Of a stretch of 64,000 bases of DNA, positions 27,410-35,361 are shown piece after piece. Numbering within the stretch: position 1 is the first letter of the stretch; the number at the start of each line of letters is the position of its first letter. A program made the position numbers and the translations under genes. The stretch is from Parabacteroides distasonis (lineage in GTDB: Bacteria; Bacteroidota; Bacteroidia; Bacteroidales; Tannerellaceae), in NCBI GenBank assembly GCA_015060925.1, contig SUXM01000002.1:1-64000 (forward strand). Reading direction: 5' to 3'. Below the pieces are notes generated by a model, which saw only the letters and a program-made list of their open reading frames with translations, did not search any database and was not told the DNA's origin.

Positions 27410-27445
27410 AATGGCCAAAAAAACCGTTCGTTTTTTTTGGTCATT
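27410..27445 (-). repeat. Right inverted repeat of the surface-protein switch
   Basis: 36 bp, the reverse complement of the left repeat with three mismatches. Arm AATGGCCA (27410-27417), seven A, core CCGTTCGT (27424-27431), arm TGGTCATT (27438-27445). Confidence 0.85.
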
Positions 27446-27576
27446 TTTATTTTCGTAGATTTCTCATCATCAGACAATTAGCATTTTCAGCAGGTTTCTT
27501 TAGAGGGTAAAAAGAGGGTTTTCGCCTTAAAAGGTCAATTTTACTTAAAGTACTGGGGTTAAAGGTTTTAAAGTAT

Positions 27577-27600
27577 TTAAGGAGCTTAAGGAGTTTAAGG
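27577..27600. repeat. Short tandem repeat TTAAGGAG
   Basis: TTAAGGAGC, TTAAGGAGT and a partial TTAAGG follow each other directly. It lies in non-coding DNA with no assigned role. Confidence 0.5.
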
Positions 27601-27735
27601 TAAAAAAGTAAAAAACGGGCTTTTTCTCCTCAAATGACGTTTTTCGGCTTCCCAAAGTGTTTCTTTTTCTTAAAAAGTAGCTCTATATTTATTAAGGTAT
27701 AAGGAATGTTTTTTGCTTCAGGGGATAAAAAAAGT

Positions 27736-27775
27736 CCTTGGGCAAGGAATAAAAATTCCATACCCAAGGTTTTTT
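27736..27775. terminator. Bidirectional terminator downstream of rprY
   Basis: CCTTGGG (27736-27742) pairs with CCCAAGG (27763-27769), with an inner stem GGAAT/ATTCC, and is flanked by A7 on the left and T6 on the right. It would stop rprY transcription on the minus strand and any OFF-orientation transcript from the promoter switch on the plus strand. Confidence 0.85.
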
Positions 27776-27798
27776 ATTACATAGGTATCTGCCTCAAA

Positions 27799-27813
27799 TT
27801 ACATCGGATGTAA
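27799..27813. repeat. Palindrome TTACATCGGATGTAA with half-sites
   Basis: Seven-base arms around a single G. The same 15-mer is found at 52858-52872. Nearby are two copies of ATTACCTCCGA (starting at 27820 and 27840) and a half-site GATGTAAT. Both palindromes lie just beyond the 3' end of a minus-strand gene (rprY, birA). Confidence 0.55.
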
Positions 27814-27875
27814 ATTCGATTACCTCCGACCCATTTCAGATTACCTCCGATGTAATCCGGAAAAAGGAAGCCCTA

Positions 27876-28607
27876 TTACAACACCTGGATTCCCTCTTCA
27901 CGAGCGGTATCTTCGTTAGAAGGGGTTATCAGTTTGTAACCTTTCCCGTGGATATTGATGATTTCAATTCCCGGATCGTCTTTCAACAGTTTACGTAACT
28001 TCGTAATGTACACATCCATGCTGCGTGCATTGAAATAGTTATCATCCACCCAAATGGTCTTCAACGCATAGTTACGTTCCAAAATCTCATTGGCATGCGC
28101 ACAAAGCAGACTTAATAATTCACACTCTTTGGTTGTCAACTTCGTTACCTTGCTGTCAATCGCCAATGTCTGTTTCTGAGTGTCAAACAAGAAGTTTCCT
28201 AACTTATAGAAAGGAATATCTTTCATTTTCTTTCCTTTTACACGGCGAAGGATAGCTTCGATACGAAGCAACAGCTCTTCCATGCTGAAAGGTTTTGTCA
28301 AATAGTCATCCGCACCGATCTTGAATCCTTCCAAAATATCTTCCTTCATCGTCTTTGCAGTAAGGAAGATGATTGGAATATCAGGGTTGATGGAACGGAT
28401 TTCCTGTGCCAACGTAAAACCATCTTTCTTCGGCATCATCACGTCCAACACACAAAGGTCGTACTTTCCTTTGGTGAACCCTTTATAACCGGCTTCTCCG
28501 TCAGAGAAAAGATCAGCCACATAACCCTTTGCCTGTAAGTATTCTCTTAACAGCATACCTAAGTTCTCATCGTCTTCACAAAAGAAGATTTTTAGTTTTT
28601 CTTCCAT
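27876..28607 (-). CDS. rprY: Response regulator RprY
   Basis: A 243-residue OmpR/PhoB-type regulator. The receiver domain has the acidic pocket CEDDEN (10-15), the phosphoacceptor Asp55 in LCVLDVMMP, and the conserved Thr and Lys in FLTAK and TKPFS. The C-terminal winged helix (about 130-235) has LTTKECELLSLLCAHANEILER and ARSMDVYITKLRKLLK. It lies 2 nt after rprX, the cognate kinase. B. fragilis RprXY is a membrane-linked two-component system; its inducing signal is not evident from this sequence. Confidence 0.92.
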   Translation of the reverse strand: MEEKLKIFFCEDDENLGMLLREYLQAKGYVADLFSDGEAGYKGFTKGKYDLCVLDVMMPKKDGFTLAQEIRSINPDIPIIFLTAKTMKEDILEGFKIGADDYLTKPFSMEELLLRIEAILRRVKGKKMKDIPFYKLGNFLFDTQKQTLAIDSKVTKLTTKECELLSLLCAHANEILERNYALKTIWVDDNYFNARSMDVYITKLRKLLKDDPGIEIINIHGKGYKLITPSNEDTAREEGIQVL

Positions 28608-28609
28608 AA

Positions 28610-30160
28610 CTAACTTTTTATAAGAGGTAAAGTAATAATAAATTTTGTTCCTATATTGCCGGGACCATTCTCGGCACGAATCGAGCCTTTATGGTCTTCC
28701 ACGATTTTCCTAACGTAAGCCAAACCTAACCCGAACCCTTTCACGTCATGCACATTGCCTGTCGGCACACGGAAGAAACGGTCGAAGATCTTCTTCAAAT
28801 ACTCTTTTTTGATTCCTATACCGTTGTCTTCAATAGAGACCAACAACTTTCCATTCTCATTCCAAGTGCGACACATCAATGTCAGAGGAGTTTCCATCCG
28901 CCGATACTTGACAGCATTGTCCAACAGGTTAAACAAAACATTCGTGATATGCATCTCATCGACATAAATCGTTGACTCTTCTGCTTGCAGGTCAATATCT
29001 ATAGAGCCGTTATACTTTTCTACTTTCAACGTAAAAGTATTGGCCACCGTAGCCAAAAGATCATTGGCATCCACCTCCTTCAACTTAAGCGCAGCCTTCT
29101 GACGTTCAAAGAGCGACATCTGCAAAACCTTCTCAACCAAGAAACTCAACCGTTTGGTTTCATCATTGATCACTCCGGAAATATGCTTAAAGACATCCGG
29201 GCTTTTCGTTATATCCGAATCCTTCAACATCTGAGCCGCAAGTGAAATCGTTGAGACCGGTGTCTTTAACTCATGCGTCATATTGTTAATGAAATCATTC
29301 TTCATCTCTGATAGCCGCTTCTGTCGGAATACGATATAGATGGTAAAGATGAACGTCACCAACAATATCAACGAGAAGATGATTGACGGCACGATAAAGG
29401 TCACAGAACTCGAGATATAATCCCCCTTTGTAGGAAAATAAACCTTCAAGAAATTTTGTTTTGAAGGAGGATCATTGGGAAATAAAACCTGCGTGATGAC
29501 ATCCGTCACTGGAGGTATCTCCCCACTCTGATATACCACCTTTCCATCTTTATTTATAACAGAAAAGATAAAAGGCAGGTTCAAACCATTGTTAATAAAT
29601 TCTGATTTTAAGTAATTATTCAGCTTTTTAAAGTCAACCCTCTCCTCAATAGGTCTTAGGTTAGCCGTATGCAAGATACTTAAGATAACCTCATTGACCA
29701 ATCCACTTTGGTAATGATAACGATGCTTCAAAGTCTGTTGCAAATCTTTGGACGTACTCACAATACTGTTCGCCTTTTTTTGGCTAAGTGATGACATCGG
29801 TTCGATTTTACGAGTCCGGATGTCACTATGGAATTCGATTTGCTCCACAGTGCCATCGGACTTCGTAAACTGCATCTTGTATTTCTTTTCAGAAATAATC
29901 TCATTTCCTAAACCAGATTGCCCACTCTGATATAGAAAATTATTTGCTTCATCACGACTTAAATCCTCTTCCAAAAAACGACGGGTCTCATCTAATTCCA
30001 AATTTTTGGAAACCTGATGCATCGACCGTTTGACTGTCTCGTTAAACTGTTCACTACTTTTCTTAAGAATAATACTCACATACTGAACCTGTAAAAAGAG
30101 CAATCCGGCAAATGCAAAAGCCATCACCACCGCAAGTAACCATATCGTTGACTTTTTCAT
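28610..30160 (-). CDS. rprX: Sensor histidine kinase RprX
   Basis: A 516-residue membrane kinase. Transmembrane segments lie at about residues 7-28 and 256-280 and enclose a periplasmic sensor region. The phosphoacceptor His is in FINNMTHELKTPVSTISLAAQ. The ATPase domain shows the N box NVLFNLLDNAVKYR, G1 EDNGIGI, F box FDRFFRV and G2 GFGLGLAYVRKI. It forms a two-gene operon with rprY. The sensed signal is unknown. Confidence 0.92.
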   Translation of the reverse strand: MKKSTIWLLAVVMAFAFAGLLFLQVQYVSIILKKSSEQFNETVKRSMHQVSKNLELDETRRFLEEDLSRDEANNFLYQSGQSGLGNEIISEKKYKMQFTKSDGTVEQIEFHSDIRTRKIEPMSSLSQKKANSIVSTSKDLQQTLKHRYHYQSGLVNEVILSILHTANLRPIEERVDFKKLNNYLKSEFINNGLNLPFIFSVINKDGKVVYQSGEIPPVTDVITQVLFPNDPPSKQNFLKVYFPTKGDYISSSVTFIVPSIIFSLILLVTFIFTIYIVFRQKRLSEMKNDFINNMTHELKTPVSTISLAAQMLKDSDITKSPDVFKHISGVINDETKRLSFLVEKVLQMSLFERQKAALKLKEVDANDLLATVANTFTLKVEKYNGSIDIDLQAEESTIYVDEMHITNVLFNLLDNAVKYRRMETPLTLMCRTWNENGKLLVSIEDNGIGIKKEYLKKIFDRFFRVPTGNVHDVKGFGLGLAYVRKIVEDHKGSIRAENGPGNIGTKFIITLPLIKS

Positions 30161-30473
30161 ATCAATAAATATCTCTTTTTCTTCATGACAAATAACGTAT
30201 GTTTTGACTTAATATTTACACAAAATATGTAAAAAATAAAGGTTTTAATTGTTAAAAATGCATTATACACATACTACCAAAATGCCATTATCCAACTGAT
30301 ATAAAAGCAGTTAATGCAAATAAAAACGTCAAATAACCTTACAAAGCGTATTCTTAATCAAAAGAAACAAATAAAAAACACAAAGTGTTTAGTATTCTAT
30401 TCAATTTCTTATACCGAAAGCAAGGAGTTTGAATTATATCTTTTATCTTTGTCACTTGTAATAGTTATAAGGA
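30161..30473. other. Intergenic region between rprX and glsA
   Basis: A+T-rich divergent region of 313 bp. The glsA -7 box lies at 30444-30451. I see no clean TAnnTTTG box for rprX on the minus strand and no credible gene. Confidence 0.5.
30444..30451 (+). promoter_or_regulatory. glsAB promoter -7 box
   Basis: TATCTTTG, 22 nt before the glsA ATG. The nearest upstream TTTG (30428-30431) is too close (12 nt), so the -33 element is unclear. Confidence 0.5.
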
Positions 30474-31298
30474 ATGGTACAAGAGGGTATAACACAGATA
30501 GATATCAAACAAATACTACAACAAAAAGCCCCTTCGGCGGCACAGAAACTCCCTGCATTTGTGGTGAACTATCTGATTCGAACCATTCACCAAGAGGAAC
30601 TAAATGAGATCTTGCGTCGTTACCACGATAAAGAAGGAGTAGCCTTTATGCAACAGCTTATCAGCTATTTCGATTTGCATTTGGATTTGGTGAATGAGAG
30701 CAATATCCCAACAGAGGGACGATACATTTTTGCATCCAACCATCCGTTAGGAGGTTTGGATGGTATTTGTCTGTCTGCAATCATCGGAAACCATTTTAAT
30801 GGAAACATCCGTTATTTGGTAAACGATCTACTCCTTTACATACCCAATCTGAAAAACATCTTTGTTCCAATCAATAAACATGGGGCACAAGGGAAAAAGA
30901 ATGCCCTACTGATTGAAGAGGCTTATGCTTCGGACAATCAAATCATAACTTTCCCTGCCGGTCTTTGTTCACGTAGGCAAGAGGGAAAAATTATGGATTT
31001 GGAATGGAAAAAGTCTTTTATCCAAAAGGCCATCGAACACCAACGGGATATTATTCCGGTTTACTTTGACGGAAACAATTCCAATTTCTTTTATAACTTA
31101 GCAAATATTCGAAAAGCGTTAGAGATAAAAATGAATTATGAAATGATTTTTCTGCCTGATGAAATGTTCAAAAGCAAGCATAAGACATTCCATATTCATT
31201 TTGGAAAGCCGATTCCTTGGCAAACATTCACCAGAGAACGCAAACCGGCTGAATGGGCTAAGTGGATTAAGGACATAGTGTATAATTTAAAGAAATAA
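30474..31298 (+). CDS. glsA: Glycine-lipid O-acyltransferase (PlsC-like)
   Basis: A 274-residue lysophospholipid-acyltransferase-fold protein. The acyltransferase block I motif reads ASNHPLGGLDG, with His and Asp five residues apart rather than the usual four, followed by FVPINKHG and the block III-like FPAGLCSRRQEGKI. Family knowledge: in Bacteroides thetaiotaomicron GlsA adds the second, ester-linked fatty acid to N-acyl-glycine to give glycine lipids, which matter for stress tolerance and colonisation. The adjacent glsB encodes the N-acyltransferase. The gene pair, order and domain types fit. A general PlsC is a less likely alternative. Confidence 0.82.
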   Translation: MVQEGITQIDIKQILQQKAPSAAQKLPAFVVNYLIRTIHQEELNEILRRYHDKEGVAFMQQLISYFDLHLDLVNESNIPTEGRYIFASNHPLGGLDGICLSAIIGNHFNGNIRYLVNDLLLYIPNLKNIFVPINKHGAQGKKNALLIEEAYASDNQIITFPAGLCSRRQEGKIMDLEWKKSFIQKAIEHQRDIIPVYFDGNNSNFFYNLANIRKALEIKMNYEMIFLPDEMFKSKHKTFHIHFGKPIPWQTFTRERKPAEWAKWIKDIVYNLKK

Positions 31299-31308
31299 CC
31301 ATCATTAT

Positions 31309-32277
31309 ATGCAAGAGATCATCAAACCTGTCGACCGGGCATTTCTTAGAGCGGAGCTGACAAAAGAGAAATTGTTACGGAAGACCAATAAATCTAATAA
31401 TGAAATCTATGTCGTCACAGCTCATGACGCACCACATGTGATGCAAGAAATCGGGAGGCTTCGGGAAATAGCGTTCCGAAACAATGGAGGGGGTACCGGT
31501 TTTCCGGTGGACATTGACGAATTTGACACCATGGAAAACGCTTATCGCCAACTGATTGTTTGGTGTCCGGAGAATGAAGAAATTTTAGGAGGATATAGAT
31601 TCCTTTGTGGTTCAGATGTCCAATTAGACAAAAACGGCAAACCGATTTTAGCGACCTCGCATCTATTCAATTACTCCGATACATTTATTCAAAACTATCT
31701 GCCTCACACAGTCGAATTAGGCAGATCTTTTGTCTCTTTGGAATATCAGGCCACCCGATGCGGGAACACGAAAGGATTATTCGTATTGGACAATCTGTGG
31801 GATGGTTTAGGAGCCCTTTCCGTCATAGACCCAAGTTTACAGTATTATTTCGGAAAAGTGACGATGTATAACACATACAATACTGAAGCTCGTAACCTCA
31901 TCTTGTATTTCCTGAACATGCATTTCCCGGATTTGGAGAAATTGGTCTTTCCTATTGTTCCTCTGAAAACGGATATTGACGAAAAGAGTATGCAAAAGAT
32001 ATTCCAATATGACAATTTCAAGGAGAATTACAAAGTATTAAACCAGGAAGTAAGAAAATTAGGGATCAATGTACCTCCTTTGGTTAATGCTTATATGAGC
32101 TTATCCCCCAAAATGCGTGTCTTCGGTACTGCTGTCAATCATGAATTTGGAGAGGTAGAGGAAACCGGTATTTTAATTGCCATCAATGAGATATTGGAAG
32201 AGAAAAAGAAACGACACATTGAGACCTATCTTAAGGATGAGGGTCAAAGCATTGAACTGATAAAGAACAACGGTTAA
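31309..32277 (+). CDS. glsB: Glycine N-acyltransferase (GNAT/hemolysin-like)
   Basis: A 322-residue protein of the OlsB/hemolysin-like GNAT family (REIAFRNNGGGTGFPVDIDEFD, ILGGYRFLCGSD, VELGRSFVSLEYQ), starting 10 nt after glsA. In B. thetaiotaomicron GlsB transfers a 3-hydroxy fatty acid to glycine, the first step of glycine-lipid synthesis. The C-terminal IKNNG and the stop codon lie inside a 34-bp perfect palindrome shared with the convergent DUF3109 gene. Confidence 0.83.
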   Translation: MQEIIKPVDRAFLRAELTKEKLLRKTNKSNNEIYVVTAHDAPHVMQEIGRLREIAFRNNGGGTGFPVDIDEFDTMENAYRQLIVWCPENEEILGGYRFLCGSDVQLDKNGKPILATSHLFNYSDTFIQNYLPHTVELGRSFVSLEYQATRCGNTKGLFVLDNLWDGLGALSVIDPSLQYYFGKVTMYNTYNTEARNLILYFLNMHFPDLEKLVFPIVPLKTDIDEKSMQKIFQYDNFKENYKVLNQEVRKLGINVPPLVNAYMSLSPKMRVFGTAVNHEFGEVEETGILIAINEILEEKKKRHIETYLKDEGQSIELIKNNG

Positions 32278-32299
32278 TGGATATCCATTAACCGTTGTT
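32266..32299. terminator. 34-bp perfect palindromic terminator containing both stop codons
   Basis: Two perfect 17-bp arms (32266-32282 and 32283-32299) meet with no spacer; the outer ends are AACAACGG and CCGTTGTT. CTGTTTTT follows on the plus strand. The glsB stop (32275-32277) and the DUF3109 stop (32290-32288) lie symmetrically inside, so both proteins end Asn-Asn-Gly. Confidence 0.85.
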
Positions 32300-32869
32300 C
32301 TGTTTTTCCCATTCCATAGCAACCTCTTCCAATGCTTCATACCATTCTTGTCCGAATTTACGGATCAAAGGTTCTTTGAGAAATTTATAGACCGGAACAT
32401 TTTCCTTTTTACCTAATAAGACGGCCGCCTTACAAACATTCCAACGATGATAATTGACCGCTTTATAAGGGCCGTAATCCCCAACCCTAATCGGATAAAG
32501 ATGACATGAGACCGGCTTATAAAAATCTGTTTTACCAGCACGATAAGCCTTTTCGATGGCACAATAACAAGAACCTTTCTCATCATAGCAGGTAAAAACG
32601 CAATCTTTACCATTCACAATGGAGGTAACCAAATCTCCCTCTTCATCGACATAAACAACTCCTTGTTTATCAATTACAGCGCGTGCTTCCGGAGACAGAT
32701 CCTCCCAAATAATCGGGAGTACCTCTTCTAATCGAGCCACTTCATCCTGTTCTACAGGGGCACCGGCATCTCCTTCAATACAACATTCTCCTTTACAAGC
32801 AGCTAAATCACATAAAAATTTCTCTTGAAGCACATCAAGAGAAACAACAACATCATCTATTTGTATCAT
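32288..32869 (-). CDS. DUF3109 family cysteine-rich protein
   Basis: A 193-residue cytoplasmic protein with a conserved cysteine set: FLCDLAACKGECCIEGDAGAPV near the N-terminus, then CVFTCYDEKGSCYCAIEKAYR and KPVSCHLYPIRV, with NVCKAA later. This pattern matches DUF3109 (YkgJ/zinc-iron cluster-like) proteins, thought to bind Fe-S or zinc; the function is unknown. It lies alone between convergent glsB and the gpmI terminator. Confidence 0.82.
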   Translation of the reverse strand: MIQIDDVVVSLDVLQEKFLCDLAACKGECCIEGDAGAPVEQDEVARLEEVLPIIWEDLSPEARAVIDKQGVVYVDEEGDLVTSIVNGKDCVFTCYDEKGSCYCAIEKAYRAGKTDFYKPVSCHLYPIRVGDYGPYKAVNYHRWNVCKAAVLLGKKENVPVYKFLKEPLIRKFGQEWYEALEEVAMEWEKQNNG

Positions 32870-32930
32870 ATTTTACATCCTTTCTGGTTTCGAACAAGAG
32901 TAATATACTGGGGTATAATCTAAATTGTAT

Positions 32931-32970
32931 AAAAAAAACGGATTAGAAGATATTCAACGCTTCTAATCCG
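32931..32970 (-). terminator. gpmI terminator
   Basis: CGGATTAGAAG (32939-32949) pairs with CTTCTAATCCG (32960-32970), an 11-bp stem with a 10-nt loop. On the minus strand it is followed by eight T. Confidence 0.9.
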
Positions 32971-32988
32971 TCACTATAAAAAGATATA

Positions 32989-34506
32989 TTACTTAATCAA
33001 ATCTTTACCTGTCATCTCTGCAGGTTGTTCCATACCTAAAATATGAAGGATAGACGGAGCCACATCAGCCAATACACCATTCTCCACTTTCGCATCCTTG
33101 TTTTCTGTCACATATACAAATGGAACCGGATTCAAAGAGTGAGCGGTATTAGGTGTACCATCTTCATTCAACGCATGGTCAGCATTACCATGGTCAGCAA
33201 TAATGATTACTTCATAACCGTTAGACTTAGCAGCCTCAACCGTATCTTTCACACAGTTGTCAATAGCTGTAACTGCTTTTTCAATAGCTCCATAAATACC
33301 AGTATGACCAACCATGTCACCATTTGCATAATTCACAACAATGAAGTCATATTTCTGAGTTTGGATAGCTTCCACCAATTTATCTTTCACTTCATAGGCA
33401 CTCATTTCCGGTTTCAAATCGTATGTCGCCACTTTAGGGGAAGGAACCAAAATACGCTCTTCCGCGTCATACGGGGTTTCACGACCTCCATTGAAGAAGA
33501 AAGTTACATGCGCATACTTCTCTGTTTCTGCTATATGAAGTTGTGTTTTACCATTAGCTGCCAAATACTCTCCTAAGGTATTCTGTACATTTTCTTTGTC
33601 AAACAAAATATGAACACCGGTAAAAGAGGCATCGTATGGAGTCATACAATAGTACTGCAAACCCGGGATTGTATGCATACCCTGCTCAGGCATATCTTGC
33701 TGAGTCAAAACAATAGTCAACTCTTTTGCACGGTCATTTCGATAGTTAAAGAAGATTACGACATCTCCTTCTTTAATTGTACCATCAACTGTCGCATTAT
33801 TAATCGGTTTGATAAACTCATCAGTGATACCTTCATCGTATGATTCTTGCATAGCCTGAACCATATCATTAGCTTGTTTACCTTTTCCTTCTATCAACAA
33901 ATCGTATGCTTCTTTTACACGTTCCCAACGTTTATCACGATCCATCGCATAAAAACGTCCCACAATAGAGGCTATTCTTCCCGCAGATTGTTCACAGTGA
34001 GCAGTCAATTGTTCTATGAATCCTTTACCACTCTTTGGATCAGTATCACGACCATCCATAAAACAGTGAATAAAGGTACGTTCACCAATTCCATATTCTT
34101 TTGCGATATCACAAAGTTTAAACAAATGATCAAAAGAGCTATGTACTCCCCCATTTGAAGTCAAGCCCATAAAATGGATGTTTTTCCCATTTTCTTTGGC
34201 ATAAGAGAAAGCAGAAACAACTTCGGGATTCTGCATAATACTATTATCAGCACATGCACGATTGATTTTTACCAAATCTTGATAAACAATACGGCCGGCT
34301 CCAATATTCAAGTGTCCTACTTCAGAATTACCCATCTGCCCATCTGGCAACCCTACATTTTCACCACTCGCTTGCAATTGAGAATGAGGGTAATTTGCCA
34401 ACAAACTATCCCAGTAAGGAGTAGGCGTATTAAAGATTACATCGTCTTTACCCTGATCGCCGATACCCCAGCCATCAAGAATCATTAAAAGGGCTTTCTT
34501 ACTCAT
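32989..34506 (-). CDS. gpmI: 2,3-bisphosphoglycerate-independent phosphoglycerate mutase
   Basis: A 505-residue glycolytic enzyme that interconverts 3- and 2-phosphoglycerate using two Mn2+. The N-terminal metal motif is [10 protein letters not shown], the nucleophilic Ser61 is in [11 protein letters not shown], the phosphotransferase insert has [14 protein letters not shown], and the C-terminal metal ligands are in [12 protein letters not shown] and IIADHGNAD. The length is normal. It has its own promoter (TATCTTTG at 34560-34553, minus strand) and terminator. Confidence 0.97.
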   Translation of the reverse strand: MSKKALLMILDGWGIGDQGKDDVIFNTPTPYWDSLLANYPHSQLQASGENVGLPDGQMGNSEVGHLNIGAGRIVYQDLVKINRACADNSIMQNPEVVSAFSYAKENGKNIHFMGLTSNGGVHSSFDHLFKLCDIAKEYGIGERTFIHCFMDGRDTDPKSGKGFIEQLTAHCEQSAGRIASIVGRFYAMDRDKRWERVKEAYDLLIEGKGKQANDMVQAMQESYDEGITDEFIKPINNATVDGTIKEGDVVIFFNYRNDRAKELTIVLTQQDMPEQGMHTIPGLQYYCMTPYDASFTGVHILFDKENVQNTLGEYLAANGKTQLHIAETEKYAHVTFFFNGGRETPYDAEERILVPSPKVATYDLKPEMSAYEVKDKLVEAIQTQKYDFIVVNYANGDMVGHTGIYGAIEKAVTAIDNCVKDTVEAAKSNGYEVIIIADHGNADHALNEDGTPNTAHSLNPVPFVYVTENKDAKVENGVLADVAPSILHILGMEQPAEMTGKDLIK

Positions 34507-34552
34507 GTTTATTTCATTTATTATATGGTTTATACTTACTTTATTTTAAGCG

Positions 34553-34560
34553 CAAAGATA
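34553..34560 (-). promoter_or_regulatory. gpmI promoter -7 box
   Basis: On the minus strand this reads TATCTTTG, 46 nt upstream of the gpmI ATG. It is divergent from the 34613 gene. Confidence 0.5.
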
Positions 34561-34595
34561 ATAAATCCAATCATATATTGTTTCCTACAAAATAT

Positions 34596-34603
34596 TACTT
34601 TTG
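34596..34603 (+). promoter_or_regulatory. Promoter -7 box for the YgjP-like gene
   Basis: TACTTTTG ends only 9 nt before the ATG at 34613, so transcription would begin within about 1-5 nt of the start codon. It overlaps a possible TTG start at 34601, which is therefore less likely. Confidence 0.5.
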
Positions 34604-34612
34604 TCTAAGAAT

Positions 34613-35311
34613 ATGGAAAAGATTATACAAGACAAAGAGTTAGGGACAATCCTTCTTCGTACTACGGCTCGTGCAAGACATTATACCTTAAAAATCTCAA
34701 AAGGAAAGATTATTGCAACTATGCCTATAGGAGGAGATATGAATCGTTTGTGGGATTTTATCCAAAAGAACAAAGGGAAAATACAAGCAGCTTTAATAAA
34801 ACATCCTGCTCGTCCTCTTATTACAGATCAGACACAATTAAAAACGGCAACCTTTTGTACTCATATTTTTCGTTCTGACAGATCTGATTTTTATATGAGA
34901 TTAGAGAATGAAATTCTACATATAGCCTGCCCAATGCATACTGATTTTACAGAAGAAAGTGTACAATCCATTTTAAAAGGATTTATAGAGAAAGCACTTA
35001 GACATGAAGCAAAACGTTTATTGCCTGTCCGTTTACAGATGTTAGCACAAAAATATGGTTTTAGTTATAACAATCTTAAAATCCAAAACAGTAAAGGGCA
35101 CTGGGGAAGCTGTACAGTCAAACGTAACATTAACATATCTCTTTCCATCATGTTATTACCCTGGCATTTGATTGACTATGTACTTCTACATGAATTATGC
35201 CATACAGTTGAAATGAACCATAGCAAACGTTTTTGGGAACTGATGGACCAAGTTACAGATCAAAAAGCGACAGAACAAAAAAAAGAGTTGAGAAACTACC
35301 AAATGTTATAA
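34613..35311 (+). CDS. YgjP-type (DUF45) M48-like metallopeptidase
   Basis: A 232-residue protein from MEKIIQDKELGTILLRTTARARHYTLKI. Its zinc motif is VLLHELCHTVEMNHSKRFWELM: HExxH, with the third ligand in NHSKxFW, typical of YgjP/DUF45 (SprT-like) proteins. KIQNSKGHWGSCTVKRNINIS upstream is also conserved in the family. It is cytoplasmic. The peptidase activity is inferred from the motif; no substrate is known. The last codons form the left arm of the terminator shared with cstA. Confidence 0.85.
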   Translation: MEKIIQDKELGTILLRTTARARHYTLKISKGKIIATMPIGGDMNRLWDFIQKNKGKIQAALIKHPARPLITDQTQLKTATFCTHIFRSDRSDFYMRLENEILHIACPMHTDFTEESVQSILKGFIEKALRHEAKRLLPVRLQMLAQKYGFSYNNLKIQNSKGHWGSCTVKRNINISLSIMLLPWHLIDYVLLHELCHTVEMNHSKRFWELMDQVTDQKATEQKKELRNYQML

Positions 35312-35338
35312 ACATATATAAGGTGTTTCTCAACTCTT
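35283..35338. terminator. Bidirectional terminator between the YgjP-like gene and cstA
   Basis: A 14-bp perfect stem (35283-35296 with 35325-35338; core GAGTTGAGAAAC/GTTTCTCAACTC) with a 28-nt loop. It has eight A on its left and a T-rich right side. The left arm lies inside the coding end of the YgjP-like gene. Confidence 0.75.
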
Positions 35339-35361
35339 CTATTTCTTTTTATAAACTCAGA

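Larger units (their letters stand above)
27227..27445. promoter_or_regulatory. Invertible promoter of the surface-protein gene
   Basis: Two 36-bp inverted repeats (27227-27262 and 27410-27445) match at 33 of 36 positions. Each has outer arms AATGACCA (AATGGCCA in one) and TGGTCATT around an asymmetric core containing ACGAACGG. The core's complement CCGTTCGT resembles the site I recall for the Bacteroides fragilis serine invertase Mpi (ARACGTTCGT). The segment contains one good promoter (27370-27400), facing right, away from the surface-protein gene. Inversion would move its -7 box to 27272-27279 on the minus strand, about 132 nt of leader before the ATG at 27134. Phase-variable surface glycoproteins controlled by promoter inversion are reported in Parabacteroides distasonis. 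Confidence 0.85.
27135..27875. other. Long intergenic region carrying the promoter switch, short repeats and a terminator
   Basis: This stretch of about 740 bp has no credible gene. From left to right it holds the A+T-rich leader of the surface-protein gene, the invertible segment (27227-27445), a tandem TTAAGGAG repeat (27577-27600), a strong bidirectional terminator (27736-27775) and a palindrome with satellite half-sites (27799-27860). Confidence 0.7.

Noticed and set aside
27577-27600. TTAAGGAG tandem repeat as a ribosome-binding or phase-variation tract
   Set aside because: No start codon follows on either strand and it is not inside or next to a gene.
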